Shown here: in pieces, positions 44,662-56,200 of the stretch | How the letters are laid out: the number at the start of each line of letters is the position of its first letter | Position numbering within the stretch: the stretch's first letter is position 1 | NCBI GenBank assembly: GCA_963969395.1 | Contig: OZ017796.1 | Coordinates: forward strand, 12,402,501-12,466,500 | Direction: 5' to 3' | Length of the DNA stretch: 64,000 nt | Source of the DNA: Pseudoscleropodium purum | Taxonomy: Eukaryota > Streptophyta > Bryopsida > Hypnales > Brachytheciaceae | Notes under the pieces: model-generated | Seen by the model: only the letters and a program-made list of their open reading frames with translations | Databases searched by the model: none | Told to the model about the DNA's origin: nothing | Position numbers and translations under genes: made by a program

Positions 44662-46551
44662 ATGGAGCTTTCCACCACAAAGCTCAGGCCTGAACAGACT
44701 GAGGAACCGGCTGAGGAGGATAAAGATGGCGCAGGTAGTACCACAATGGATCCAGCCATCTGGGGAAGGTTGCATGGAGAGCTCGTAGACCGCATCCTGC
44801 TCTGCTTGCCGATCGCCAACTTGTTCTGCCTGCGATGCGTCTCGAAATCATGGGATGCCACCATCAGGTCCCCCAGCTTCAACAAGATGTACCTGTCAAT
44901 GGCATCTCGGGGCCCCTCGTGGCTCTTCTTGTGCTCCTCGTTCAATTGCCGGTACATTCCTTCGCTCTGTTCTTTGCAAATTGGAGCTCTCCTTCCATGT
45001 ATGCCATGTTGAGTTTAGTTTGTAATACTCCCTCCATCCAGAAGTTGGAATTCATGTTTTTCCAGGCGTTTTGAGTAGGTCACATGTGAACTTTCTTTTC
45101 GTTCAATTTTCTTTAGGTTTTGACAAACATATGCAATGTTCTACATTGATTCTGGTGTTATGTTGTTTGAACCCACTTGAATTATGCTGTTCACAATATG
45201 ATCAATGAAATTGGTATGAAACGTTTCAAAGGACACTGCAGACACTTCTTTCTGGACTGAGGGAGTATTTCGATATGTATTTTTCCAAGTATTCGTACCG
45301 GTAGACTTGTTCTGATTGGCCTCGAACACCATAATTGTGTTGCTTGCATGCCAGGGACAACACATGTGCATACGATCCAGTGCATAACCGTTGGCACAAC
45401 TTTCCCCTTACGTTTCTGCCTTCCTACATGAGATTTCCTCTCAAGTCAGTTGGAGGCCGGCTGTTTGTGAGAGGGGGATTGACAAACGCTGGAGTGTTGG
45501 CAGTGTGCAATCCCATGACCAGGACTTGGCGGGAGCTTCCATGTATGATCCACAAGCGATTGAATTCTCTTGTGGGCATTTATGAGGACCAGCACACTGA
45601 GGGCTACAAGATAGTTGTGGCTGGTGGAACCTCTGAATGTAAGGGTGATTATGAATGCACCACTGAAGTCTACGACTCTCTGACCGATTCGTGGCAGGTT
45701 TGTCTGTAAAATGCTTTGCACTTTCTGAAATTCCTGTTTCTTTGATGTTATATTCCATCCTTCCAAAGTGATTTACAGAAAAAACACCCCTTTGTGGCAG
45801 GTCACAAGCAAAGTGCGCCGGGAGTATACAGTGCGTATTACGTGGTGGACATCAAAGACTGTTTTCTGTAATGGAGTGCTGTACTGCCTGACATCTGGGA
45901 GGCCATACAGCATCATAGCTTATGACATGAAGTCAGCCACCTGGAATGAAGTTGCAGTGCCCCCGCCAGAGTTTCTTTTCTGTTCTTTTCTCATACAGCG
46001 AAGAAACCAACTGTTTCTCGTGGGCGGGGCTGGAACGGAGCGAATCTGTGAACATGTCCACATTTGGGAGTTGAAACAAGCTGAAGGAGAGGAGATGGAG
46101 TGGGTGGAGGTGGAGGAAATGCCTCATCAATATTTCCGGTTCTTCTTCAAGGAGAAGACGGCCTCGGATCTGAAATGTGCTGGACACGGTGATCTGATTT
46201 ACTTTTACAAAGACTCGCACACCCAGGTACCTAGTTCATCTATAACAATTTGTGACATATTTATAGCTTTTCTGGAGAGTCTGAAAACGATTTGGAATTG
46301 TATCAGTATGCTAGAAACAAGCAGGCATCTCTGTAAGTAGTTTGGGTTAATTGGGAGAGACTGGTTTGGGTGTTGTGAGATATATCAAATGGTCTTACCC
46401 TGCAATTCGTTCTTTACAGGTGTTGGTTTGTGATTTCTCGAAGCCACAAACTGAGTGGCGGTGGCTTCCTAAGTGCCCGCTCAGCTCCAACTTCTTGAAG
46501 TTTTCCATACGGGGCTTGTTCGTAGACCCCATGTTGGACGCTTCCATTTGA
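44662..46551 (+). CDS. F-box/kelch-repeat protein (4 exons)
   Basis: Exons 44,662-44,951, 45,355-45,697, 45,801-46,226 and 46,420-46,551; phases close, 396 aa. F-box proteins are substrate receptors of SCF (SKP1-cullin-F-box) ubiquitin ligases. The F-box spans about residues 28-75 (DPAIWGRLHGELVDRILLCL, then RCVSKSWDATIRSPSF), a form typical of the plant UFO/HWS/At5g15710-like group. Kelch-type repeats follow: AYDPVHNRWHNFPL, VGGRLFVRGG, VCNPMTRTWRELP, YKIVVAGG, TEVYDSLTDSWQ, LYCLTSGRPYSIIAYD and NQLFLVGGAG. The N-terminus is acidic (about residues 11-24). The frame is open further upstream without ATG, so the ATG at 44,662 is chosen. Its target is unknown. Intron 1 carries a MITE. Confidence 0.9.
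45028..45265. mobile_element. Stowaway MITE in intron 1 of the F-box/kelch gene
   Basis: Left end CTCCCTCCATCCAGAAGT, right end ACTTCTTTCTGGACTGAGGGAG, flanked by TA on both sides (45,026-45,027 and 45,266-45,267). The CTCCCTCC terminus and TA target are the hallmark of Stowaway (Tc1/mariner-derived) MITEs. At 238 bases it makes up over half of the 403-base intron. Confidence 0.85.
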
Positions 46552-47167
46552 TTTTTCTGCATCGGTATTAAGAGTACATAGGAAATAAAGTGGATTAGAA
46601 CTCCGGTCTTCTCAAATCTTTCAAAACAATTTCGGGTTTGTTGCTGGGTGAGGAAATTGAGAAGATTGTTGTGTGTTTGTGGTATTATTTTTATACTGAC
46701 ATTTAGTTTCAGGTATATTACATTAGACATCCTATGTAGTATTCTAGGGAGACCAGCATTAATCAGTAACTCTAGTTTCCATTTTAGGTTGTCAGGATTA
46801 TCGTGTGGTAAGTAGGACTTTTACTTTGAAGGGGTAAAGGTTGATCATTGCTAACTTTTAGCTTAGCAGCTAGACAGTGGACAGGCATACAGTCTGAAGA
46901 TATTTATTTATTATTCATTTGTACATCCCAAGTGATGGGATGAAATCATGCCCTGACAGCGTTCTGCATAATAAACTTATGCTTTCTCCTGATATACTAT
47001 TACTTTAAGTGAAGCCTGCATTTGCAAGTACGAAATTCAGAAATATCATGTATTCTGATGTTTGAAAAGACTATTAATTAATTGTACAGTACAGGTTAAT
47101 TCTCCTTGAATAACAGTTTTGACCAGCCAATCTCAAGAAAATTTGCTCCAATTATTTATCATTGTGC
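46552..47167. other. 3' flank of the F-box gene; nothing further recognised
   Basis: Presumably contains the 3' UTR. No other gene or repeat boundary was seen. Confidence 0.4.
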
Positions 47168-47170
47168 TAA

Positions 47171-47510
47171 GGGGTGCTTCACACATGGGCCGACCAAGTC
47201 GAGAGGCTGTGGGAGTTCATGGCCAAAATTTGGGTGAGAGTCCAAAGAAATGGGCAATAAATGGGCAATTTGATGGACTCTTGACCAAAGTTTGGGTTGC
47301 CACTTTGTGGTGACCCAAACTTTGGTCGAGAGTCTGTCGTGAGGCCATTGCCACGTAGGAGTTTGGGCTTCCATGTAGGCACTTTGGAGGGCAACGGACT
47401 TTGGATTGTGTTGCCTTGTGTGAAGGGTCGAGAGGCCAAAGTCGGGGTCGGGAATTTGATTGGTGGAGGCTGACGGACTCTCAACCTTGGGTCCATGTGT
47501 GAAGCGGCCC
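47171..47510. mobile_element. Tourist-like (PIF/Harbinger) MITE with TAA target duplication
   Basis: Left end GGGGTGCTTCACACATGGGCC, right end the inverse GGGTCCATGTGTGAAGCGGCCC, flanked by TAA at 47,168-47,170 and 47,511-47,513. A three-base TAA duplication with G-rich termini is the PIF/Harbinger habit. It is 340 bases; the open frames inside are short and on both strands. A decayed inverse copy is at 34,016-34,269. Confidence 0.75.
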
Positions 47511-47754
47511 TAAGAGTTCTTATAATCTTCTATGTTGAATGAAGTTTTTTGGTAAAGTGAAATCACCTCAAATTGTCAAAATAAGGAAGTTGTCTTTAGT
47601 AGGGAAATATTTTTTTCTTGCTAGCAAATGAAAATCAAAGAATTTACATAAAAAAATTATAATCTTTAGACCACCCATGCGAGCTCTATAATATTTTACT
47701 AAAGTAGAAAATGTGTAGACTACTAAAACCCATTAATGCCCTTAATATTTTGTG

Positions 47755-48060
47755 CCTACTCATTACCTATAAAAAGTTGAAAAGGGGCATATTAGAAGTC
47801 AAAAATTCAAAGGATGAATAGTTGAACTTCTATCCTACTAAAACAATTCCTTGCCATCTATGGGATGCCAAATATCCATATCTGCGTTTAAGGGATGGTT
47901 TTCAAGGTCCTTCCTTCATCCTTTAAGAATTAAAGGTTAAGGAACATATCATAAGTTACACCAAAAAATTGGAAGATGAATAGTTACAATTTTGTCCTAT
48001 ATGGATACATTCTTTATCATTTAATGACTAGATAACATCCTCAACGTCGTTTATGGATTA
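47755..48060. repeat. Two decayed copies of the 15.4/16.2 kb dispersed repeat
   Basis: About 47,775-47,870 ('attagaagtca', 'ggatgaatagttg', 'acttctatcctac') and about 47,955-48,060 ('attggaagatgaatagtta', 'catttaatgactagataaca', 'aacgtcgtttatggattaa') match the unit at 15,415 and 16,178. Confidence 0.65.
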
Positions 48061-48315
48061 ATTTCTAAGAACAATGGTGTTTATGGGTCTAAAATTATTT
48101 CAAAATAGTCATACCCAAAGTAAAGCAAAAATCTTCATCGATATTTTTTCAACAACAAATTGAATCATAGGATCATTTAGTTAATTTGTTAGAGTACACT
48201 TTCATAAAATTCCAGAGTAGGAAACTTTATTAATTGCAAAATTATGATACTTGAATTTTGAGAAAGGTATTTTCAGCTCTTCCAAAAGAATAAGTTACAT
48301 TTTCAAACTTTTTAC

Positions 48316-48615
48316 CCACTAAACCAAGGTTGATTACGGTTTTAGCATTCCTTTGGATGAATGGAAAGCTCTTCATCATCCAGCGGATGGAATTCCATGG
48401 CGCTGAGGGTTTTATGCTCACAGTGCTGAAGGAGGGCTCCTGTGCAACTGGATAACGCCTTTCGCAAGCGTCGAAAGAACTCCCTTGCTGTGAGTGAGCT
48501 TCCAATTTTGCATGTTTGGGTGGGATTTCGTTGAATTCAATTCCATATGAAACCCCTCCATCAGCATCTGTGAATTCCACACGAAAATGAGCTGCTGGAC
48601 CCGCAATTTCTACTC
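48316..48615 (-). pseudogene. Exon-like frame of unknown family, possibly a gene fragment
   Basis: On the minus strand an about 100-codon frame has coding character (HFRVEFTDADGGVSYGIEFN, then EIPPKHAKLEAHSQQGS, FDACERRYPV and SIKPSAPWNSIRWMMKSFPF), bounded upstream by a stop just before a possible AG acceptor near 48,615 and ending at a possible donor near 48,316. There is no ATG before its best-looking part, and upstream on this strand lies the OCP3-like gene only about 55 bases away. It is therefore either one exon of an antisense-overlapping gene or a stranded fragment. I do not recognise the family. Confidence 0.4.
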
Positions 48616-48670
48616 TTAGCTAGGTTTGGGGTTTTGGGTTTATCCAGAATTTTCACAATTTTCAGTCGCC

Positions 48671-50708
48671 ATGGCTGCGCGCACGCTGTCCATGACGGCA
48701 GGCAGTGTTTGGCTATGCCGGAGTCGCGGTCTTGATATTCCGAATTCCGTTAGCTCAGTTCCTTGCAAGGATTTTGGCGCCGTAGAGCGATTGGGGGTTG
48801 TAGGGTTGAGAACGAGCGGAGTAGCGCTTAGAAGAGATGTTGTGGGGTTTGCAGCGGGGAAGGGGAATGCGGGATCGAGAAGACCGAGGAGCGGAACGCA
48901 ATCCCGCAGGAAACCGAAGGTCCAAAGAATAGGACCGGAGGACGAGGACGACGTGGAGAAAGCTCTGGAGGCGCTCTTCGCACAACTGGAGATGGACTTG
49001 AGTTCCGAAGAAGGCGATGATGGCGGTGGGGACGACGATGATGCGGAGTTTACGGATGAGGAGTTGGCGCAGATGACGAAGGAGCTCGAAGCGGCTTTCA
49101 AAGACTTGGAGCTTGAAGGGTTAAAGGGGGAGGAGGGGGAGGAGAAAGAGGATTCAGGGCTTGTGGACATGGTGATGAACGATGGTGTGTACTCTCAAAG
49201 TTCTAGGGTTGCGAAAGGCAGTGAGGACGAGGATGATGATGACGAGGAAGAGGATTTTGAGGATTTTGAGGATGATGACGATGACGAGCCGAGAATGGTG
49301 CCGCTGCAGAAGTGGCAGCTTCGGAAGCTGGCTGCTGCTGTTGAGCAAGGTCGCCGAAATGTGAATGTGAGTGTGTTTGTTGCGCGTAAGTTATGTGGCA
49401 GTGTATGTATGAATATTTGAAACCTACGTTGTTTTGCTTATCTGTGATATCCAAGTGTTTTTAGCCTTGGTTTTAGGTCTTAGATCTAAGCCTCTGTTTT
49501 CTGTGATGTTCAGGCTTCTTTGGGTTGCTGCACAGTGTGGGAATTCCATAGGGGAGTGACAGTAGATTTCTGTGAACTTGTTAAGTTTTGAACTTCATCG
49601 TTACTGTCTTGGCATAAAAATGGACGGTTAGGTGTCAACCTCTGTAGTGCATTCCTTCCATGCAAACTACTTCATCGACTTCCATTCTTTGTCTCCAATT
49701 TCAGTACTTGATGAATTGGGTTTCAGGCAGTTCTTCAGAAGTGCTATTAGAGGACTCTGAGGAGGCCAGGTCCCCCATTTATTGAGATGGAGGAATGGGA
49801 AGCATTTTACTGTGACTTTCCTTAGTGTCTCTTGCTTGTGATTGCTCTTTGCAGGTGAAATCCTTAGCTGCAGAGCTCGGGATGGACCGTTCAGACGTTC
49901 TCTCATTTCTTCGAGATCCACCTCCAGAGCTTTTGCTCATGAGCGCTCAGTTAGAGGAAGAGGATGAAGCAGTGGCAGCAGCACCCAAAAAGGTAGAAGC
50001 CGAAGTTGAGAAAGCTCCCCGAACAGCTCCCTCTCGCAAGCAATCAGTGCCGCCACCAACCTCTTCTGGAGGTCCGCAAAGTCCGAGGAGCTGGCATGGT
50101 AATAAGAGACTGAAAAAGGAGCACCTAGCCACATTTGAGCGTGTGTATCGGCAGACGAATCGTCCATCGGTAATTATTTTTATCCGTTATGGGTACCTCA
50201 TAACATAATTCTCAGCTTCCTTACGTTGAAGGGGTTTATTGTTGCTTTTCTATTCGTGTTTTCATCTTCCATGGCTCCTTTTACACTCGCTTGGAATTAA
50301 TTCTGTCAAGGGTATAGTGAAAACACACCAATAGTTTGCTGTAGTGTTCTTTTGCATCTTCCCATCCATCCCATCCATGTAACAGATGCTTGGCGTCAGG
50401 AGATCCTCGTGTTTATTTCACCCGTTTAATTGACTTTGGTTCGTGGAGAGATGGCTATGCAGATCAGTCAATTTCATTGCATGTCTTAGGCGGAGATTTT
50501 AGCCGAAGTCTGGATGCAGAGCATTTTACTGTTCAACTCTCGTACCAGGCCGCTGATGACGTGTTGCATTCGCGTGCAGAACACTATGATCGAGAATCTC
50601 GTCAACTTGACCCATGTCCCTCGCAAGAAAATATTGCAGTGGTTTGACGATAAAAGGGCCCAAAATCAACCCCAAAAGAAATCTTTTGAGGATGCCCCTG
50701 AAAATTGA
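48671..50708 (+). CDS. OCP3: OCP3-like homeodomain protein (3 exons)
   Basis: Exons 48,671-49,366, 49,855-50,169 and 50,580-50,708; phases close, 379 aa (Arabidopsis OCP3 is about 354). OCP3 is a plant defence and drought regulator reported in chloroplasts, with a role in RNA editing of NDH transcripts. Residues 1 to about 60 look like a transit peptide (basic, Ser/Ala-rich). Long acidic runs follow at about 95-215 (GGGDDDDAEFTDEE, EDEDDDDEEEDFEDFEDDDD). The family block VKSLAAELGMDRSDVLSFLR with RDPPPELLLMSA opens exon 2. A divergent C-terminal homeodomain (about 315-366) ends in KKILQWFDDKRA, with the usual Trp-Phe of helix 3. The alternative ATG at 48,626 would add 15 residues; 48,671 fits a transit peptide better. 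Confidence 0.9.
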
Positions 50709-50743
50709 TGGCAGAACCAAGTAAAACTGTATATTAGATTTTC

Positions 50744-51070
50744 ATGCAAGTGGCCACTGAGGATCTTGGAGAGTATCTGCACAGGTATTGTCCGTCTCAC
50801 ATCATTCTGAAGAATGACTCCGCTTTGCAGAGCTTGGATGTGCCTGCACTTAAATGTAGACCGGATGAAACTATGCAGGCTTGGTTTAGTGATTCTTCCA
50901 GTGTAGGAGTAACGAGGCCGCTCATCTATAGTAGATCCAAGTCTGGAAGAGTAATAAACCTTCGGATTCCTTGGAATGCTATGGGTTTCAAGATAGAGAT
51001 GGCAATTGAAAGTGGGATGTCCATGGCTAAAAGGCCTGCAGGTTTTCCCACATATGAGTGGAAGCTATAA
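50744..51070 (+). CDS. Small unidentified open frame after OCP3
   Basis: 108 codons from an ATG 36 bases after the OCP3 stop. The last 60 residues look protein-like (VGVTRPLIYSRSKSGRVINL, then RIPWNAMGFKIEMAIESG and a terminal FPTYEWKL), but I recognise no family. It may be the last exon of an alternative or separate transcript, since a cut-off start would leave the C-terminal part as the real coding piece. It may also simply be 3' UTR. Confidence 0.3.
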   Translation: MQVATEDLGEYLHRYCPSHIILKNDSALQSLDVPALKCRPDETMQAWFSDSSSVGVTRPLIYSRSKSGRVINLRIPWNAMGFKIEMAIESGMSMAKRPAGFPTYEWKL

Positions 51071-53247
51071 TTTTTCTTGTCAAGAAATTAGTAGAAACTG
51101 ATAAATCCACGGATCAGGATGTTTTTTTTTCCAGCGTTCCATATTTCCAGTGTTGTTTTGAATAATCACAAATTCCTAAGCATAGAAACTGCTAGAAAAT
51201 TTGACTAGACCTCTTACCGAATATTTCACTCGAGTCCCCTTCCAAACGAGCGCCTGAGTTCAAAATAGGGTCCATGGTCTCCTAGATCCGGAACTGTCGG
51301 TATCACAATCAATTTGTCAGGAAGGCGTGTGGTGACGGACGAGTTCAGTGTGGTGGGAAGTTGGGAACGGGCCCTGCAGGAGCAAAGACAGACAACAATC
51401 CTCCAATCATCTCATATGATCTGCATTCCAGTCGAGTCTCCATAATAGTGGTTGTTGGTGTTAGTGAATTAATGGTTCAGTGTTGGCACTCCGATCTTGA
51501 TATTGAACAGTTCGAGCAAGATTTAAAGGCCTCCACTTCTCCAAATCTCTTTGATCAGAATCAGCAGAATTACATTCCTGCATACCTAGAGAATGCATCC
51601 GAGGGACAAGTAAGCGATGCACATTTGGCGGATTCACCGGTAGCACATTTGGCGCACAGGCGGTGCCTGTGCCGTTACAGATACTCCAGTTGCGTGAAGC
51701 GAGAGGAACCCACCAGTGAATGCAGTGCAATTGTATCGTCCCCGACCTTTGATCAGCATGATAATTATTTCCAACTTGGAGGTCTAATGCCCCCTTCCTG
51801 TACGTCTCATAATGGTATACATCAAATTTGTTTAATTTTGCTTCTTGAAACGTCAGGGTCTAAAACCACTTAAAAACCTGACCTAAATTTCACAAAAGAA
51901 TTAGCAGACACATGGATGTGGCAAGTGCGTGCACAAATAGTAAGTCGACTTAATGGTTTCAGTGAAAATCATATGTATTGAGTGTAATGCCATTCCCATT
52001 GTGCTACCAGTGGTGTAAACCTCTTCAGCCATACAAGCCACATCCTGAATTAAGCACACCCAGCGTTGGTGCAAGTGCGTGGACAAACTAGAATTGAAAG
52101 CAATATTTCGACACTAAGAAACAATGTGTCGGGATACAACACCTTTAACGAGTAGTGGACATTGACAACGTTCGTGAGCTCACCTTCATATCCAGAATGT
52201 TGAAAGGTCACTAAGATAATGCAAAAACAGTTTTCAAATAAGACGAAAACAGATATTCAAAAGAAAGAATCACTCCGTATGCATTTTTTGACTATAAAGC
52301 CTACTTACATTTATGTTCAGCTGATAAACACTTTCTTCGCCCACTAGAGATCTTGTACTCGCTAGGTGTAACAAAATCTCCCTCAAACGTACTACAAAAT
52401 GTGTCTGATAATGCATGTCGTCCTTACTCGGTGTCACACCTAAATCCAACGAGCTCCCCATTCTGAAATACTAGCCATTGCAAGCTTATTACAAGAAGAC
52501 ACAGCGAAGTACCATCAGGCACAATGCATGGCAACACCAAAATAAGACAAGAGCTACGAATGAAAACGAATCGCGCAGATAGAGTTGTTATAGAAGTGTT
52601 TCATCTGAATAAGCTCCTGCTCGCTGCCATAAGGGATGTCATACTCATACTCACTGCCATGGTCGCTGTCAGGGTCATTGCCATAGTCGCTGAAATACAT
52701 GGTGGCGAAAACAGTGCTGCAGAATTCAATGTAGTGCGAGAGAGGGTTTAGTGGAAAATGCAGATGATCGGAGCAGCGAGAATGATGTGAAGATGAAGTG
52801 ATCGAGGGTCCTGTTCATCTGTGAGCAAAATTGGAAGAGCTTCAATTAGGAGCGAAGTCTTCAGAAATCTGTTTCATGAACCATTAAAACTTAAACCCAA
52901 ACATCAGTTTCAAATCACCTTCAAATTTACAGCAAGGAAACTGTAACTTGCGCGCCTTGAACTTCCCGCCTGGATCAGCGAGAGAGACGAGACAGCGGGG
53001 GAGCCAACTCGGATTTCCACGTCACCCCTAGATCTGACTCTTGCACGCCGTCTCTGGCAGTCATGAGGCCACGTCCTTCAAACTTCCGACCGACGTGGAA
53101 TAAGGAAATTAGGAAAGCAATCTTCTGGCGTTGTCCACTTGAATCTACACTAAACGAGATTCACAATCAGCATTACATAGATTTCATTGCTTCTCTTCTC
53201 TCTCATGTCGGAGCGAGGCGAAGGAGCTGGGAGAGAAGAAGGGAGCC
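51071..53247. other. Intergenic DNA between OCP3 and CRY-DASH
   Basis: The 170-codon frame at 51,361-51,873 (+) has no recognisable domain or repeats and is left uncalled. The last 300 bases, GC-richer with CT runs ('tctcttctctctcatg'), are the likely promoter and leader of the next gene. Confidence 0.4.
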
Positions 53248-56200
53248 ATGCCATCGTTGAGCGCTCTCCCCGGCAATCGCCATTTGAGTTCGGCTTTCCT
53301 TCCTTCTATTTTCGAGTTCGCCACTTCGTCCCGTCCTCGAAACTTTGCTGGTAAGCTATTCTCTCGTTTTGCGGTGCTTCATTTGGTGTCGAATTGGACA
53401 ACTCGTGGTGTGAGTTTCAATTCTGGCTCTTTAGGGAGAGTGTGATATTTCGTTGTTACTAATCAGATTTATAGTGGTGATGAATGTTTATTGCTTATGT
53501 TTGATTTGAGTATGAATTTGACTTTGAGAATTGGCGACTTGTGAATGAGAGGGCATGGTGATTAGTGATTTTGCATTGCGGCATTGTTGAGTGCAGATGC
53601 TTTTCTCGTAGCACGGTTTTTTTAATGTCTTTTCTTTCTTCTTGTCTTTTAGAGTAGCTCTGAATGAGATTTTGGATGATCTCACTCTGACGTGTAGAGT
53701 GGAATAGGCCTTGCGATGGAAGTCCTTGTATGAAACCATAAGCTCGAAGTCCTTCTTGATTTCTTTCTGTGAATGAAGTTCTTGCTGGATTGTAAAATTT
53801 TAAACCTAAGTCCAGCATTTAAAGACCCTCTAGATTTATTGTACTTTGCTTCTTTTGAGGTGTGTTTGGCTTGGCAGGAAGCTGGAAAGTCCGGAAATTG
53901 ACCGTGACATTGACTGCAAGCGGGGGTCGATCCATGGCGACATCTAGGAAAGGTTCGGGTACAGCTATCGTATGGTTCAGAAATGATCTCCGCATTTCGG
54001 ATAATGAGGCATTGTTGAAGGCTTGGCAATCTTCTGAGGCAGTGGTGCCATTGTATATTGTTGATCCGCGCTTGTATGGCACAACTTATACCTTTGGATT
54101 TCCAAAAACTGGAGGTGAGTTAATGAAGACATCTTCCTAAACCCTTTTAGGAACCAACGAATGCGTTACATGTTCGGAGCAGAATCTGCAATAAGTTTAA
54201 TCGAGTGTTTCACACTCTATCGTTGTCAGCGTTTTCTTGTCCTTCTACTTGCTGTGCGCTTTTGCTGAGAAACATGCAAAGATTTGATAATAATTTCCCC
54301 AAGGATTCGTTGACTGATTTCAAGATTAATGAAGATATAAGATTCAAAACGGTGGCAGAATGTCTTGCAGAATTTAGGTGCAATAGAAGGAGATGGCTAG
54401 TACACTATTTTATATCCATCCTACATTCAAGCAAATAGAGGTTAGTGCGTTATGTTGCATACCATAGTGAAGTTTTGCGGGTGTTGTGTGAATAGAATTG
54501 CGAGCACAGTTCATTATGGAGAGCGTCGCGGACCTACGTGATAGCCTGCGTCATCGAGGATTGGATTTGATTGTTCGGCAAGGGAAACCTGAAGATATTA
54601 TTCCGTCAATTGCCAAATCATTAGGCGCCCTCACAGTAATTTCACTTTACCTCTCTTGTATCTGCGCTTCACAAGTTTATCACAAAATTTTGAAGTAAAG
54701 CAGGACCATCTATGGTTGCTTTCATCTCATCAGAAGCATCATTTATCGGTTCGAAATGGACATACTTTTGGGTTTCATCCTACATCTCTAAAGTTATTAT
54801 GATCCTCATTGCGGCAAGGGTTATGATGGGTGTTACTTCTGGTGCTCATAGTACTTTATATTTCACTTACACACAGGAATCTATCTACAGGTCTTTGTGC
54901 ATAAAGAAACTTGTAGTGAAGAGACAGCTGTAGAGACAGGTGTAAAACGAAACCTTGCGAAATTGGACGGAGGGCCGGAATCTGGCGTTCATTTGGATTT
55001 CGTGTGGGGTGGCACGCTGTATCATTTGGAGGACTTGCCTTTCAGTCCAGCTGAACTTCCTGACGTTTATACGCAATTCCGAAAGGTACCGAAAGTCAAT
55101 TTCGAGAACATGTTGAAATTAATCAGCTGCTGTCTTCACGGATTACATCATTAACTTCTATTATAGCTGAGTTACTGTATTTGCCCATCTAGAATTCCTG
55201 AAATCCTGTTTGTGTACTCCCCTTAGACTGCGTTCTGGGTAAGGTTCTGAAGGAGATTGCTGTGGTCATATACGGAATCGAATTAGGCAGTAATATCTCT
55301 GCTGAAGCGTTTCATTCTTGAAAGCTAAGTTATCATAAATTGAAACCACGACATCATGCGTTCTTCCGACGCTAACCAGCCAGTCCAAATTGCAGGGAGT
55401 TGAATACAACTGCAAGATTAGACCAGCTCTTAAAATGCCTGCTCAAATGGGCCCTCTGCCTCAAAGCTTGTCTGAAAAAGTTGGAGGACCCGGAGACATA
55501 CCAACTTTGGCTGATCTTGGATTGAAGTATCGTGAGCAGGTATGCTGTTAGTGTTAGGGGTGCTTTTAAACTGGTGAATCATGTCCTGATGGGTTTGAGA
55601 CATTGTATTGATGATCAAACTCTGTTTGCTTATGTCCAGAGCCCTTTAGGTGTAATGCATTTCGAAGGTGGGGAAACTGCAGCTTTGGCTCGTCTTCAAG
55701 ATTACTTTTGGAATAAGGTAACATTTAGCCTTTTAACCCAGTTGACTTTCCTCAGTTTTCACTTAATCGTATACTTTAATTTTAAAAATGGTGCGAGACC
55801 ATTGTATGTTCGTTTTGAGGGAACGCATTGACGTAAAAATTGGATTCGGTGGTCTTGTAGGATAAACTGAAGGTTTACAAGGAAACGCGTAATGGGATGC
55901 TTGGTGCTGATTACTCGACCAAATTCTCACCTTGGCTTGCTCACGGTTGCCTGTCACCAAGGACGATACATGATGAGGTACCTTGCTCCTTTCTTCGTTA
56001 CTCAATTGCTGTTCTGGGATGCTTTGTTCATCGCAACTATCAGAAGATATTTTTTGACTTGATACTGTGGAAGTCATGCTAAGGGAAGTGCTTATGATTT
56101 GCTGCAGGTTAAGCGGTATGAAAGTGAAAGAGTTGCCAATGACTCTACTTACTGGTACTGCTCTTTGCCCAGCAATATATTGCAATTTCTTGGTAATCAG

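Noticed and set aside
48640..49170. Ser/Pro-rich minus-strand frame opposite OCP3 exon 1
   Set aside because: It is the mirror of the acidic GA-rich coding sequence (TCC/TCT codons) and not a separate gene.
51361..51873. 170-codon plus-strand frame between OCP3 and CRY-DASH
   Set aside because: Composition is irregular, with no domain, repeat or signal recognised; a chance frame in moderately GC-rich DNA is as likely.
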